Below, in pieces: positions 1 through 8,645 of a stretch of DNA of 64,000 nucleotides (its first letter is position 1; every line of letters begins with the position of its first letter). Source of the DNA: Serratia microhaemolytica (GTDB lineage: Bacteria > Pseudomonadota > Gammaproteobacteria > Enterobacterales > Enterobacteriaceae); contig NZ_ML137209.1 in NCBI RefSeq assembly GCF_004011885.1, forward strand, positions 54,079 through 118,078, read 5' to 3'. Below the pieces are notes generated by a model. That model did not search any database. It was not told where the DNA came from and saw only the letters and a list, made by a program, of their open reading frames with translations. The position numbers were made by a program, and so were the translations under genes.

Positions 1-213
1 ACGTGATTGTTGCTGCTGCAACGCTTCCAATGCCTGTTCAATCACCCGGCGCTCCATCATGCCACCACCAATCGTGCCCGTGGTGCTACCATCAGCCGCA
101 ATTAACATCTGCCCGGAATGACGCGCCGTAGAACCTCGGCACTCGGTAATCTGTGCAATTGCGAAGGGTTGGTTCTGTGCTTCTAGCCTTGCAGCCACCG
201 AAAATAGACTCAT
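1..213 (-). CDS. XdhC/CoxI-family protein (YqeB-like), N-terminal part only
   Basis: This is the first 71 codons of a gene that continues beyond the left edge of the window. The translation starts MSLFSVAARLEAQNQPFAIA and contains CRGSTARHSGQML and GTIGGGMMERRVIEQA, the N-terminal signature of XdhC/CoxI proteins. Members of this family insert or sulfurate the molybdenum cofactor of xanthine-dehydrogenase-type enzymes. The ATG (complement of 211-213) has a GGAG ribosome site 8-9 bases upstream. It is divergent from ygfK across about 950 bp. In E. coli the XdhC-like gene yqeB lies in the same neighbourhood as ygfK and ssnA, so a role in molybdenum/selenium-dependent purine catabolism is a fair inference. 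Which XdhC paralogue it is cannot be settled from the fragment. Confidence 0.8.
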   Translation of the reverse strand, partial: MSLFSVAARLEAQNQPFAIAQITECRGSTARHSGQMLIAADGSTTGTIGGGMMERRVIEQALEALQQQQSR

Positions 214-1161
214 CACGCTCTCCATCCTATTGTTGTTCCACGGTCTAAACTACCTACAGATAACTCAACCGACTGAGATCGATACTGAAACTGTGATGCT
301 GCCAATTGCCGCCCAACCGCCCGGGAGCGCATGGCAACTAAAATAGCCCACCGAGACACGCCAAATCACACCCAGTGAAGTGGCTAAGTGAACCGTACAA
401 TGATATTGCTCCGCCATCACATATTCAGATCATCGCAGTGCTATAATTACATGGTAAATAATGCAATTTTCATACCCTTACCAATCATTACACGCTTAAA
501 ACCGCCACATAATCGCCAAATCAATGCCAGAAATAAGGGAGCATGATCAATATTTTTTAGCCAGCTCACACCTATTTACACATCTATGCGAACCATGCCA
601 CTTAAGCCAACAACTTCTCTGTTGCCGTTATCAATTCACTTTATCATTGTGATAGCTCATCTCTTAATTTGAGAGAAAACGGCAGTTTGTCATTCAGCAA
701 AAACAATAACCGCCACGATCAGAAAACAGATTTATATAACAGTTAGGTTGGATTAATTTAAAATAAATATCATTTGGTTAGCTCGGCGAGTTAAAACCAT
801 CCTCTATTCATCATCAACATTATTAAGCGAAATTATCAAGCGCCATAATAATCCAGCGTAGAAATTAAAAAACGCTCACACTTACACCTGAAGATAGTCA
901 TAGAACATTACAGTAATGATGCGTATTCTCATTTATTTACCCACTATTCCAACTTGTTCTGTTTAATAACCAGAAGTACCTCACGAAATTACAACACCAA
1001 ATTACAGCGATGAGAGATTGGCCTAAAACTTGCTGTTTAAAAATCAGTAAAACCCGTATCAACAGGCCCGTAACGCAAAAACATTGCCGATAAAACCGAT
1101 CAGTATCTTATCTACAGTTGGCTATGTGTCTATTTTAACTATCTAACGCGAGGAGATTAAT
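214..1161. other. AT-rich divergent intergenic region, no gene seen
   Basis: This 948-bp stretch separates the XdhC-like gene from ygfK. It is clearly more AT-rich than the flanking genes and has no ORF with plausible coding character. It must carry promoters for both directions. I looked for a sigma-54 (TGGCAC-N5-TTGC) element and a clean FNR or CRP palindrome and found none I would defend. The only firm signal is the GGAG ribosome site of ygfK at 1152-1155. Confidence 0.6.
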
Positions 1162-4100
1162 ATGGGAGACATCATGCGTCCCATTCCATTCGGCGAACTC
1201 CTGAATCGAATGTTCAGTGAGTATAAGGAGAGCCAGTCCATTTTTGGCATTCCAGAAAAGCAGTTTTATCGCAAAACCAACAACAAAAAAATCAAAGTAT
1301 TCAATGAAGAGTGTGAAACCCCTGTTGGTCCTGCCGCTGGCCCGCACACTCAGCTCGCACAGAACATCATCACGGCCTGGTTAACCGGTGGCCGTTTTAT
1401 CGAATTGAAAACTGTGCAGATCATGGATCGGTTGGAGATAGAAAAACCCTGTATTGACGCTGAAGATGAAGCTTTCAATACCGAGTGGTCGACCGAATTT
1501 ACCCTTAAAAAAGCCTATGACGAATATCTGAAAGCCTGGTTCTGCCTCTATCTTCTGGAAGAGATATTTGATCCCCGCACACCTGGCGAAGCAAAATCTT
1601 TTATTTTCAATATGAGTGTTGGCTATGATCTGAAAGGCATTCTTGAACCGCCAATGCAGACGTTCATCGATGATATGATGGACTCCTCTTGTCACCCTGA
1701 CTTTGCTCACTATAGCGAGACACTGCGTGAATTTGTCCAAAATCGTGAACTGTTACAGTCACTGAAGCTGGAGTCACGCGCACAACGCTTATTGTCATTA
1801 CCGGATAATGTTCCCGCTCAGATGGTGCATGGCCTAACCCTTTCCACCATGCATGGCTGCCCACCGAATGAAATTGAGAACATCTGCCGCTACATGCTGG
1901 AAGAGAAAGGTCTGCATACCTTTGTAAAACTCAATCCAACCCTGCTCGGTTTCCAGCGTGCGCGTGAGATTCTGGATCACTGTGGCTTTGACTACGTTGA
2001 TCTGAAAGAAGAGTCTTTCGATCATGACCTTAAACTGGAACAGGCGAAAGCGATGCTGCGCCGTCTGCTGGATGTCGCTGAGAAACGTCAGCTCAAGTTT
2101 GGCGTCAAGCTCACCAACACATTAGGCACCGGTAATCATAAAGGACGTCTGCCGGGTAATGAGATGTATATGTCTGGGCGCGCCCTGTTCCCACTCTCGA
2201 TTAACGTAGCGTTGGTGTTGTCACAAGAGTTCAGCGGCAAACTACCAATCTCCTACTCTGGTGGTGCCAGCCTGTTCAATATTCGTCAAATCTTTGAGAC
2301 CGGTATCCGCCCAATCACTATGGCAACAGATATGCTCAAGCCTGGTGGTTATATGCGCCAAACTCGCTGTATTGAAGAGTTAGACAACTCAGACAGTTGG
2401 CAGATGGGCAATATCGATGTAGCGAAACTGGAACAGTTGGCACAACAAGCGTTGACCATGAGCTACACCCAGAAAGAGTGGAAATCTGAAGATGAGATCG
2501 ACGCTGGCGGCCCACTGCCGATGATCGACTGCTATGTTGCGCCCTGTATTAGTGCCTGTGCAATTAAGCAGGACATTCCAGAATATATCCGGTTACTGGG
2601 GCAACAACGCTATGCTGATGCACTGGAAGTGATCTATCAGCGTAACGCACTGCCGGCAATCACTGGCCATATCTGTGATCACCAATGCCAATACAACTGT
2701 ACCCGTCTGGACTATGAGAAAGCGCTGGATATCCGTGAGTTGAAAAAAGTCGCACTGGAAAAAGGTTGGGACGAATACAAGCAGCGTTGGCACAAACCTG
2801 CTGGCAGTGGCGATAAGCATCCGGTGGCCGTGATCGGTGCCGGTCCCGCTGGACTTTCTGCGGGGTATTTCTTGGCACGCGCCGGCCACCCAGTGACCAT
2901 ATTTGAGCGTGAGCCAAATGCAGGTGGTGTGGTGAAAAACATCATTCCTCAGTTTCGTATCCCGGCTGAGACCATCCAGCACGATATCGATTTTGTCGCT
3001 GCACATGGCGTGAAGTTTGAGTACGGCTGTAGCCCAACACTCACAGTAGACCAACTGCAACAGCAAGGCTTCCACTATGTTTGTGTCGGCATCGGTGCGG
3101 ACAAGAACAGTGGGCTGCGTTTAGAGGGTGATAACCGCAATATCTACAAATCGTTTGATTTCCTGCGCCGTTTCAATCAAGGCCAAACCTTGGAAATGGG
3201 CAAAAATGTCGCGGTCATCGGTGCGGGTAACACCGCGATGGACTGCGCGCGCGCTGCGCTGCGTGTTCCTGGAGTGCGTACCGTTACGGTAATTTATCGC
3301 CGTAGCATCAAAGAGATGCCAGCCTACCGTGAAGAGTATTTGGAAGCAGTCGAGGATAATGTTCAGTTCCGTTTCCTCACCAACCCTGAGCGTTTCGATG
3401 CTAACGGTACGCTGACCGCTCGTGTCATGACATTAGGTGAGCCTGATGCCAAAGGACGCCGCCAGCCCGTCGCCACAAACGAAGTGGTTACCCTGCCGAT
3501 TGACAGCCTGATCACAGCAATTGGCGAACAACCTGATGGTAGCGTCCTGGCCGCAATGGGTGTTCCTGTCGGTGAAGATGGCTGGCCACAAGTGGATCAC
3601 ACCACTGGGGAGACAGCACGTAGCAATGTGTTCCTGATTGGTGATGTACAGAGTGGCCCGTCCTCTATCGTGGCGGCAATCGGCGATGCCCGTCGTGCTG
3701 CAGATACCATTTTGCTGCGTGAAAGCAAAGAGAGCCGTGCCGGAGAACAGTACCGCTCGCAAGTCGCCACCGAAGATGTGTACAGCCGTAAAGGTGCGAT
3801 CCATGTGCAGATGGTAGATAAGCAACAGCGGGAAGAGTTCGTGGTGCAAGAAGCGAAGCGCTGCCTGGAGTGTAACTACGTCTGTAGCAAGTGTGTTGAC
3901 GTCTGTCCGAACCGGGCCAACATCACCATACCGGTACCGGGCTTCCATGACCGTAGTCAAACGCTACACATTGATGCTTACTGTAATGAGTGTGGAAACT
4001 GTGCGCAGTTCTGCCCGTGGCAGGGCCGTCCTTACAAAGACAAAGTCACCATCTTCAACCTGCCGCAAGATTTTGACAACAGCACTAACCCTGGTTTCTT

Positions 4101-4269
4101 TATCCAAGGCAAAGAAGTTTGGGTGCGCCAGCAGGGTGAGAAGTTCCAGCTCGCATTGAGTAGCAAAGGCCTCCTGGAAGATGCACCTGCAGCATTGAGT
4201 GATATGTGCCGGATCATCAATCAGGTGATTGAGCGTCATAGCTATCTGTTAGGTCCAGTGGAGGAGTAG
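1162..4269 (+). CDS. ygfK: YgfK, putative selenate reductase iron-sulfur flavoprotein subunit
   Basis: A 1035-aa protein that matches E. coli YgfK (1032 aa) from the MGDIMRPIPF start to the C-terminal YLLGxVE. The first ~450 residues are the family-specific part. A GltD-like module follows, with a cysteine-rich segment (CYVAPCISACAIKQDIPEYI near 456, CDHQCQYNC near 500). It has an FAD-binding GAGPAG near 557 and a second nucleotide-binding GAGNTAMDCARAA near 687. The C-terminus carries two 4Fe-4S ferredoxin motifs, CLECNYVCSKCVDVCP (~901) and CNECGNCAQFCPW (~940). YgfK has been linked to selenate reduction and to the xanthine dehydrogenase cluster; its exact reaction is unsettled. Start chosen from GGAG at 1152-1155. 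It forms an operon with ssnA, 3 nt downstream. Confidence 0.95.
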   Translation: MGDIMRPIPFGELLNRMFSEYKESQSIFGIPEKQFYRKTNNKKIKVFNEECETPVGPAAGPHTQLAQNIITAWLTGGRFIELKTVQIMDRLEIEKPCIDAEDEAFNTEWSTEFTLKKAYDEYLKAWFCLYLLEEIFDPRTPGEAKSFIFNMSVGYDLKGILEPPMQTFIDDMMDSSCHPDFAHYSETLREFVQNRELLQSLKLESRAQRLLSLPDNVPAQMVHGLTLSTMHGCPPNEIENICRYMLEEKGLHTFVKLNPTLLGFQRAREILDHCGFDYVDLKEESFDHDLKLEQAKAMLRRLLDVAEKRQLKFGVKLTNTLGTGNHKGRLPGNEMYMSGRALFPLSINVALVLSQEFSGKLPISYSGGASLFNIRQIFETGIRPITMATDMLKPGGYMRQTRCIEELDNSDSWQMGNIDVAKLEQLAQQALTMSYTQKEWKSEDEIDAGGPLPMIDCYVAPCISACAIKQDIPEYIRLLGQQRYADALEVIYQRNALPAITGHICDHQCQYNCTRLDYEKALDIRELKKVALEKGWDEYKQRWHKPAGSGDKHPVAVIGAGPAGLSAGYFLARAGHPVTIFEREPNAGGVVKNIIPQFRIPAETIQHDIDFVAAHGVKFEYGCSPTLTVDQLQQQGFHYVCVGIGADKNSGLRLEGDNRNIYKSFDFLRRFNQGQTLEMGKNVAVIGAGNTAMDCARAALRVPGVRTVTVIYRRSIKEMPAYREEYLEAVEDNVQFRFLTNPERFDANGTLTARVMTLGEPDAKGRRQPVATNEVVTLPIDSLITAIGEQPDGSVLAAMGVPVGEDGWPQVDHTTGETARSNVFLIGDVQSGPSSIVAAIGDARRAADTILLRESKESRAGEQYRSQVATEDVYSRKGAIHVQMVDKQQREEFVVQEAKRCLECNYVCSKCVDVCPNRANITIPVPGFHDRSQTLHIDAYCNECGNCAQFCPWQGRPYKDKVTIFNLPQDFDNSTNPGFFIQGKEVWVRQQGEKFQLALSSKGLLEDAPAALSDMCRIINQVIERHSYLLGPVEE

Positions 4270-4272
4270 GTC

Positions 4273-5601
4273 ATGCTGATTTTGAAAAATGTCACTCTGG
4301 CACAACTATCCCCTGCTCTGTTGGTAGAGCATCAGGATATCGCCATTGAGGGCACAGAAATCAAAGCGGTTGGAGAGGATCTGAGTGCTATCTATCCGAA
4401 TGCATCCATCCGGGATATGCACAATAAATTGGTGATGCCTGGCATCGTCTGTTCTCACAACCATTTTTACTCTGGGCTGGCACGCGGCATTCTTGCCAAC
4501 ATCAAGCCTTGCCCAGACTTTATCTCGACGCTGAAAAATCTCTGGTGGCGTTTAGATCGTGCTCTTGATGAGGAGTCACTCTACTACAGCGGGTTGATCT
4601 GCTCGATTGAAGCAGTGAGAAGTGGTTGTACTGCGGTGATTGATCATCATGCTTCTCCGAATTACATCAAAGGTTCACTGGATACCTTACGGCGTGGTTT
4701 TATTAAGGTCGGTTTACGCGGCATGACCTGCTTTGAGACCACAGATCGTAATCAGGGTTTGAAAGAGCTACAGGCGGGTGTTGAAGAGAATATTGCCTTT
4801 GCCAACCAAATCGACAGCGCCAAACGTAAAGGTGCAGAGCCCTATCTGGTCGAAGCGCACATCGGTGCTCACGCACCATTTACTGTGCCTGATGCGGGTT
4901 TATCAATGCTGGCAGAGGCAATGCAAAGCACCGGTCGAGGGTTGCATATCCATGCTGCGGAAGATCTCTACGATGTTTCGTTCAGCCATGACAAATACAG
5001 CCTTGATTTGATGGAACGCCTCGATAAATTCAATTTGATCAACGAGAAAACATTGATCGCTCATGGTCTCTATCTCTCTGATCGTGATGTTGAAATTATC
5101 AATCATCACAATGCGTTCTTGGTACATAACGCCCGTTCCAACATGAATAACCATGTGGGTTACAACCACAAGTTGCCACAGTACCGCAACCTCGCCCTCG
5201 GCACTGATGGCATTGGCAGTGACATGTGGGAAGAGCTGCGTTTTGCCTTCTTTAAACATCGTGATGCTGGTGGGCCAATGTGGCCAGATAGCTTCGCGCG
5301 TTTCCTCCAGAATGGCAATGTGTTGCTGGAACGCAACTTCAACGCGCGCTTTGGGCAAATTGCTGCCGGTTACAAGGCTGACCTGACAATCTGTGATTAC
5401 GATGCACCAACACCACTGGTGGCAGACAATATCGCTGGTCACATCGCCTTTGGCCTGGGAGCAAGCAGTGTCAACAGCGTGATGGTGAATGGTGCTCTGG
5501 TGTATGACAACCGTGAGTTTGCCTTTGATGTTGATGCAATTTATCGCGAAGCACGCAAGGTATCCAAACAGTTGTGGCAGCGTATGGACGCTCTGCCTTG
5601 A
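4273..5601 (+). CDS. ssnA: SsnA, putative aminohydrolase (amidohydrolase superfamily)
   Basis: A 442-aa protein, the same length as E. coli SsnA. It has the metal-dependent hydrolase pattern of the chlorohydrolase/guanine-deaminase family: CSHNHFYSG near 60, VEAHIGAHAPFTV near 195, HIHAAED near 228, LIAHG near 263, and the metal-ligand-containing GTDGIGSDM near 314. A deaminase or hydrolase role on a purine-related compound is likely, but the substrate is not known. The ATG is 3 nt after the ygfK stop, and its ribosome site GGAGGAG lies inside the last codons of ygfK. The two genes are therefore probably translationally coupled. Confidence 0.93.
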   Translation: MLILKNVTLAQLSPALLVEHQDIAIEGTEIKAVGEDLSAIYPNASIRDMHNKLVMPGIVCSHNHFYSGLARGILANIKPCPDFISTLKNLWWRLDRALDEESLYYSGLICSIEAVRSGCTAVIDHHASPNYIKGSLDTLRRGFIKVGLRGMTCFETTDRNQGLKELQAGVEENIAFANQIDSAKRKGAEPYLVEAHIGAHAPFTVPDAGLSMLAEAMQSTGRGLHIHAAEDLYDVSFSHDKYSLDLMERLDKFNLINEKTLIAHGLYLSDRDVEIINHHNAFLVHNARSNMNNHVGYNHKLPQYRNLALGTDGIGSDMWEELRFAFFKHRDAGGPMWPDSFARFLQNGNVLLERNFNARFGQIAAGYKADLTICDYDAPTPLVADNIAGHIAFGLGASSVNSVMVNGALVYDNREFAFDVDAIYREARKVSKQLWQRMDALP

Positions 5602-5637
5602 TTACCTTTCACGCTGTGCAGTGAATCACCTGCAGGG

Positions 5638-5656
5638 GAACGGCCTCTGGCCGTTC
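5638..5656 (+). other. Short hairpin in the ssnA-permease spacer
   Basis: GAACGGCC-TCT-GGCCGTTC is an 8-bp perfect stem with a 3-nt loop in the 109-bp gap between ssnA and the permease gene. No T-run follows, so it looks more like an RNA processing or stabilising hairpin than a Rho-independent terminator. The decamer CGAGTCGTAG occurs twice just downstream (near 5657 and 5690). Confidence 0.4.
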
Positions 5657-5710
5657 TCGAGTCGTAGCTGCCAGACGTCAGTCTGTGCCGAGTCGTAGTA
5701 AGGAGATAAT

Positions 5711-7114
5711 GTGAATACTGCAAAACTTACCGAAACAGATTTGAATTCAACGCTAGATATAGAAGAGTCGCGGGGGAGTGTGCATCCTGTCGATGAAGTA
5801 CTTCCACTGGGTAAACTAATACTTTATGGCCTGCAACATGTTCTCGTCATGTATGCTGGATCAGTTGCTGTACCACTGATTATTGGTAAAGCCGTTGGGT
5901 TCACCGAACAACAGATTATTTTCCTGATTAGTGCCGATCTCTGCATCTGTGGGATTGGCACCATATTGCAATCCGTCGGTATCCGTAATGTCGTTGGTTC
6001 GCGCTTACCGATCGTACAAGGCTGTACTTTTGCCGCTGTAGTCCCCATGGTATTAATAGGACAACAATATGGCATGGGAGGCATTTCAGGTGCAGTTATT
6101 GTGTCAGGGATATTTACCATTCTTTGTGCGCCGTTACTGTGTCGACTAGTACGTTTCTTCCCGAAAGTGGTCATGGGATCCATCATCACGCTGGTCGGCT
6201 TATCGATTATGCCTGTTGCTGGTGGCTGGATTGGGGGTGGTGATGCAAAAATGGCAGACTTTGGTAACTTGCGTGCCATTACCATGGGTGCCTTTACCCT
6301 GTTTGTTATTATTGCTATCTACATCTTTGCACAAGGTATGTGGAAGAATCTGGCGGTGCTGATTGGTATCGTTGTTGGTTCAGTTGCCTACGGCATTATT
6401 TATGGACTGAATACCGATCTACTCTACAGTACCGGCTGGTTTTCCTATCCAATACCCTTCCGCTTCGTTCCACCTGAATTTCACCTGCTACCCGCTGTGC
6501 TGTTATGCATGGTGATGACGGTGGTCACTGTGGAAACTATGTCATGCATGATGGCCGTTGGCGAAATTTGTGGCCGTAAAGCAGACCGAGACACCTTGAA
6601 ACGCGGGATGTTCGCTGATGGTAGTGCCACGGTGATTGCAGGTTTCTTCAATCTGTTCCCTTATGCCGCCTTTGCACAAAACGTTGGCTTGGTCAGTATG
6701 ACCGGTGTACGCAGTCGCTTTATCGTTGCCGCTGCCGGTTGCATCTTGATCACACTGGGGCTGTTCCCGAAACTGGCTTCTCTGGTGGTGATGGTACCTA
6801 AACCCGTATTGGGTGGTGCCGGGCTGGTGATGTTCGGTATGGTCGCCGTTGCCGGTATTCGTACCTTGGCAAAAGTCGATTACCAAAATAACAATAACCC
6901 GATGGTGGTTGCTCTAACACTCGGTGTCGGTATGTTGCCGGTATTGGTACCGCAACTGTTCCATCAAGTACCCTCCACTGTCGGGATGTTCTTGCATAGT
7001 GGCATCACTATTGGTACAGCGGTTGCGATTATCGCTAACCTACTGCTCAATCGTGATAACAAGAAGAATATTCCGGAACCGATACCCGGATGTGAGGAGT
7101 GCAAACTGGAGTAA
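5711..7114 (+). CDS. NCS2-family purine permease (urate/xanthine type)
   Basis: A 467-residue, very hydrophobic protein with about 12-14 membrane segments. It belongs to the nucleobase:cation symporter-2 (NAT/NCS2) family. The NAT signature reads QNVGLVSMTGVRSR near residue 322, and helix 8 contains the acidic VETMSCMMAVGEICGRK. QNVGL and GEIxGRK resemble the uric-acid permease branch (E. coli UacT/YgfU) more than XanQ (QNNGV). Urate or xanthine is thus the likeliest substrate, imported with protons across the inner membrane. The start is GTG at 5711, preceded by AGGAG with 5-nt spacing. It follows ssnA by 109 bp and probably supplies substrate to the ygfK-ssnA pathway. I give no symbol because the substrate is inferred. 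Confidence 0.88.
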   Translation: MNTAKLTETDLNSTLDIEESRGSVHPVDEVLPLGKLILYGLQHVLVMYAGSVAVPLIIGKAVGFTEQQIIFLISADLCICGIGTILQSVGIRNVVGSRLPIVQGCTFAAVVPMVLIGQQYGMGGISGAVIVSGIFTILCAPLLCRLVRFFPKVVMGSIITLVGLSIMPVAGGWIGGGDAKMADFGNLRAITMGAFTLFVIIAIYIFAQGMWKNLAVLIGIVVGSVAYGIIYGLNTDLLYSTGWFSYPIPFRFVPPEFHLLPAVLLCMVMTVVTVETMSCMMAVGEICGRKADRDTLKRGMFADGSATVIAGFFNLFPYAAFAQNVGLVSMTGVRSRFIVAAAGCILITLGLFPKLASLVVMVPKPVLGGAGLVMFGMVAVAGIRTLAKVDYQNNNNPMVVALTLGVGMLPVLVPQLFHQVPSTVGMFLHSGITIGTAVAIIANLLLNRDNKKNIPEPIPGCEECKLE

Positions 7115-7153
7115 TCGCATTTAGGCACTCATAACATAACGTGAGCTCAAACT

Positions 7154-7205
7154 GGCTGTAACACCATCAGTCTGGTCTATCATGCTGAGGTAAGGTGTTA
7201 CAGCC
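7154..7205 (+). terminator. Hairpin after the purine permease, probable terminator
   Basis: A 12-bp perfect inverted repeat, GGCTGTAACACC (7154-7165) and GGTGTTACAGCC (7194-7205), lies 40 nt beyond the permease stop. It is followed by the T-rich TGCGGTTTTGTGTTGG. The loop is long (28 nt), so a weak or processed terminator is possible. The rest of 7115-7424 shows no gene. Confidence 0.55.
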
Positions 7206-7424
7206 TGCGGTTTTGTGTTGGGCTGTTTGTTATGTGCAGCATCACAGCACACAATGCGCGTCTTCCCATCCCTCTGTGTTGTGCGCTGACGCCTGCAATA
7301 TCAGACCACACAGCCTTGTGCCCGGAAAAAGCAGCAATCGCGACATGTCACTAAATACACATCAATAACACCAGGCATTTAGTTAACAGAATGAAGTTAA
7401 CGCAATGAAATTAAATAGAATTAA

Positions 7425-7499
7425 TGGCGTCCCCTGCAGGAATCGAACCTGCAACTAGCCCTTAGGAGGGGCTTGTTATATCCATTGAACTAAGGGGAC
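7425..7499 (-). tRNA. argW: tRNA-Arg (anticodon CCU)
   Basis: The minus strand reads GTCCCCTTAGTTCAATGG at the 5' end, GCCCCTCCTAAGGGC in the anticodon arm and GCAGGTTCGATTCCTGC in the T arm. It ends AGGGGACGCCA, with the CCA encoded. The acceptor arm GTCCCCT/AGGGGAC pairs fully and the anticodon is CCT, for the rare arginine codon AGG. The sequence is close to E. coli argW. This tRNA is a frequent integration site for phages and islands, but no integrase or att duplication is visible here. Confidence 0.96.
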
Positions 7500-8030
7500 A
7501 GTCAGCGAGACAAACTCAACGTTGTAAAACGTGGCTATCCTACCGTAGTTCTTCAATGTTTATCAATCACCACACACTGTCTCAATCAATTTACTTACAC
7601 GGTAATGCCACTCTTGCTGGCAAGCCAGATTGCGCAGTCTGCTGAGTGATGCATATTGGCTAATTGTTGTGTAATAAGTGCTCGTTTGACACCAACGCCT
7701 ATCGGTCGCGTAGATGGCTTCAGTCTGGAGACAAATCGCTGGCTGAAAACCGCGAGGCTCACTGCAATCGGTTCGCATTTCACCGCGTTGTGCAATGGCA
7801 AACCGGCGATTAAAACACAGCTAACTGGGAGAAGTAGTGAGTGGCATAACAAAATTTGGTTAGTGAAGAGAAAAGGAGAGAAAATGTTCTGAAAACAGGT
7901 GGGTGTTCTGATGCGACAACATGAATATTACCGACCAGGTCAATCGACCTCAGAGGCTAAGGAAAAAGCAGTTCCTTAGCCAATGGTGTCACTCTTATCG
8001 AATGGAGTCTAAAAAAGTACCTACTGCAGC
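7500..8030. other. Spacer between tRNA-Arg and cspE, no confident gene
   Basis: About 530 bp lie between the tRNA and cspE. Short ORFs exist on both strands (for example 7656-7892 plus and 7595-7852 minus, 70-85 codons). They overlap each other, lack ribosome sites and do not resemble any family I recognise. A remnant of an old insertion next to the tRNA is possible but nothing in the sequence proves it. The cspE-proximal end holds the cspE hairpin. Confidence 0.45.
7955..7981 (-). terminator. Hairpin downstream of cspE
   Basis: GGCTAAGGAA (7955-7964) and TTCCTTAGCC (7972-7981) form a perfect 10-bp stem with a 7-nt loop, about 50 nt after the cspE stop on the minus strand. No long T-run follows on the minus strand, so the terminator call rests on position and stem strength. 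Confidence 0.5.
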
Positions 8031-8240
8031 TTAAATAGCGATAACGTTGGCAGCAGATGGCCCTTTCGCGCCACTAGTGATTTCAAACTCTACACGCTGA
8101 CCTTCTGCGAGTGTTTTGAAACCGTTACTATTAATGGCAGAAAAGTGCACAAAAACGTCCTTGCTACCATCTTCTGGAGTAATGAAACCGAAACCTTTGG
8201 ACTCATTAAACCACTTAACGCTACCTTTAATCTTTGACAT
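8031..8240 (-). CDS. cspE: CspE, cold-shock-family RNA chaperone
   Basis: A 69-aa single cold-shock domain. It carries both nucleic-acid-binding motifs, KGFGFI (RNP1) and VFVHF (RNP2). The C-terminal [20 protein letters not shown] is closer to E. coli CspE than CspC. CspE binds single-stranded RNA, melts hairpins and antiterminates transcription. The true start is the ATG at 8238-8240; a TTG one codon upstream is an artefact of frame extension. A purine-rich AAAGG lies about 11 nt upstream. The gene stands alone, with about 400 bp of upstream sequence before glnE. Confidence 0.93.
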   Translation of the reverse strand: MSKIKGSVKWFNESKGFGFITPEDGSKDVFVHFSAINSNGFKTLAEGQRVEFEITSGAKGPSAANVIAI

Positions 8241-8645
8241 CAAACTTAACCTTTAACGTGAATGTAAGACACAACACATACCCAGATCAGCTCGCTGATG
8301 AACAATCAGAGCATCAATAACAACCAGAAAGTGACTGCATTTCAGCTTGAGAGCATCTTGAACAGCCCCGGGTACATATGTCGCACACAGTACAGCAATT
8401 AGAACGGATTTTGTCCACAGCAACCGCACATAAAATCAATAAAAAATGAAAAAATTCGCAAACCAGCGTGTAAATTGGTGCTGGCTGTCAACAATCATGA
8501 CTAAATAGCCTTTACCAGTTGCATCAGTAAATCGCTGTTGATAAATCACTCAGCAAATTAGCACCGATAACAAAGCGGGTTATGGCTGCTTTCAGTAACG
8601 CCGCAGGGGAGATTGTCGGTACTGCCGTCGCTCTGTGTGACTCAT
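8241..8645. other. Upstream region of cspE
   Basis: A 405-bp gene-free stretch between the glnE stop and the cspE start. Cold-shock-family genes often have long structured leaders, and this spacer can hold one. On the minus strand a TTGACA lies near 8484-8489, but I could not place a well-spaced -10. The part near 8430-8460 is A/T-rich. I see no ORF of interest. Confidence 0.4.

Noticed and set aside
5628..5638. CCTGCAGGGGA, identical to part of the 3' end of tRNA-Arg, as a possible att copy
   Set aside because: Only 11 nt, mostly a palindrome (CCTGCAGG), and in the opposite orientation to the tRNA. No integrase or island lies between them.
7656..7892. 78-codon plus-strand ORF and overlapping 71- and 85-codon minus-strand ORFs between tRNA-Arg and cspE
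   Set aside because: They overlap on both strands, lack ribosome sites and show no recognisable domain; either could be chance in a 530-bp spacer.
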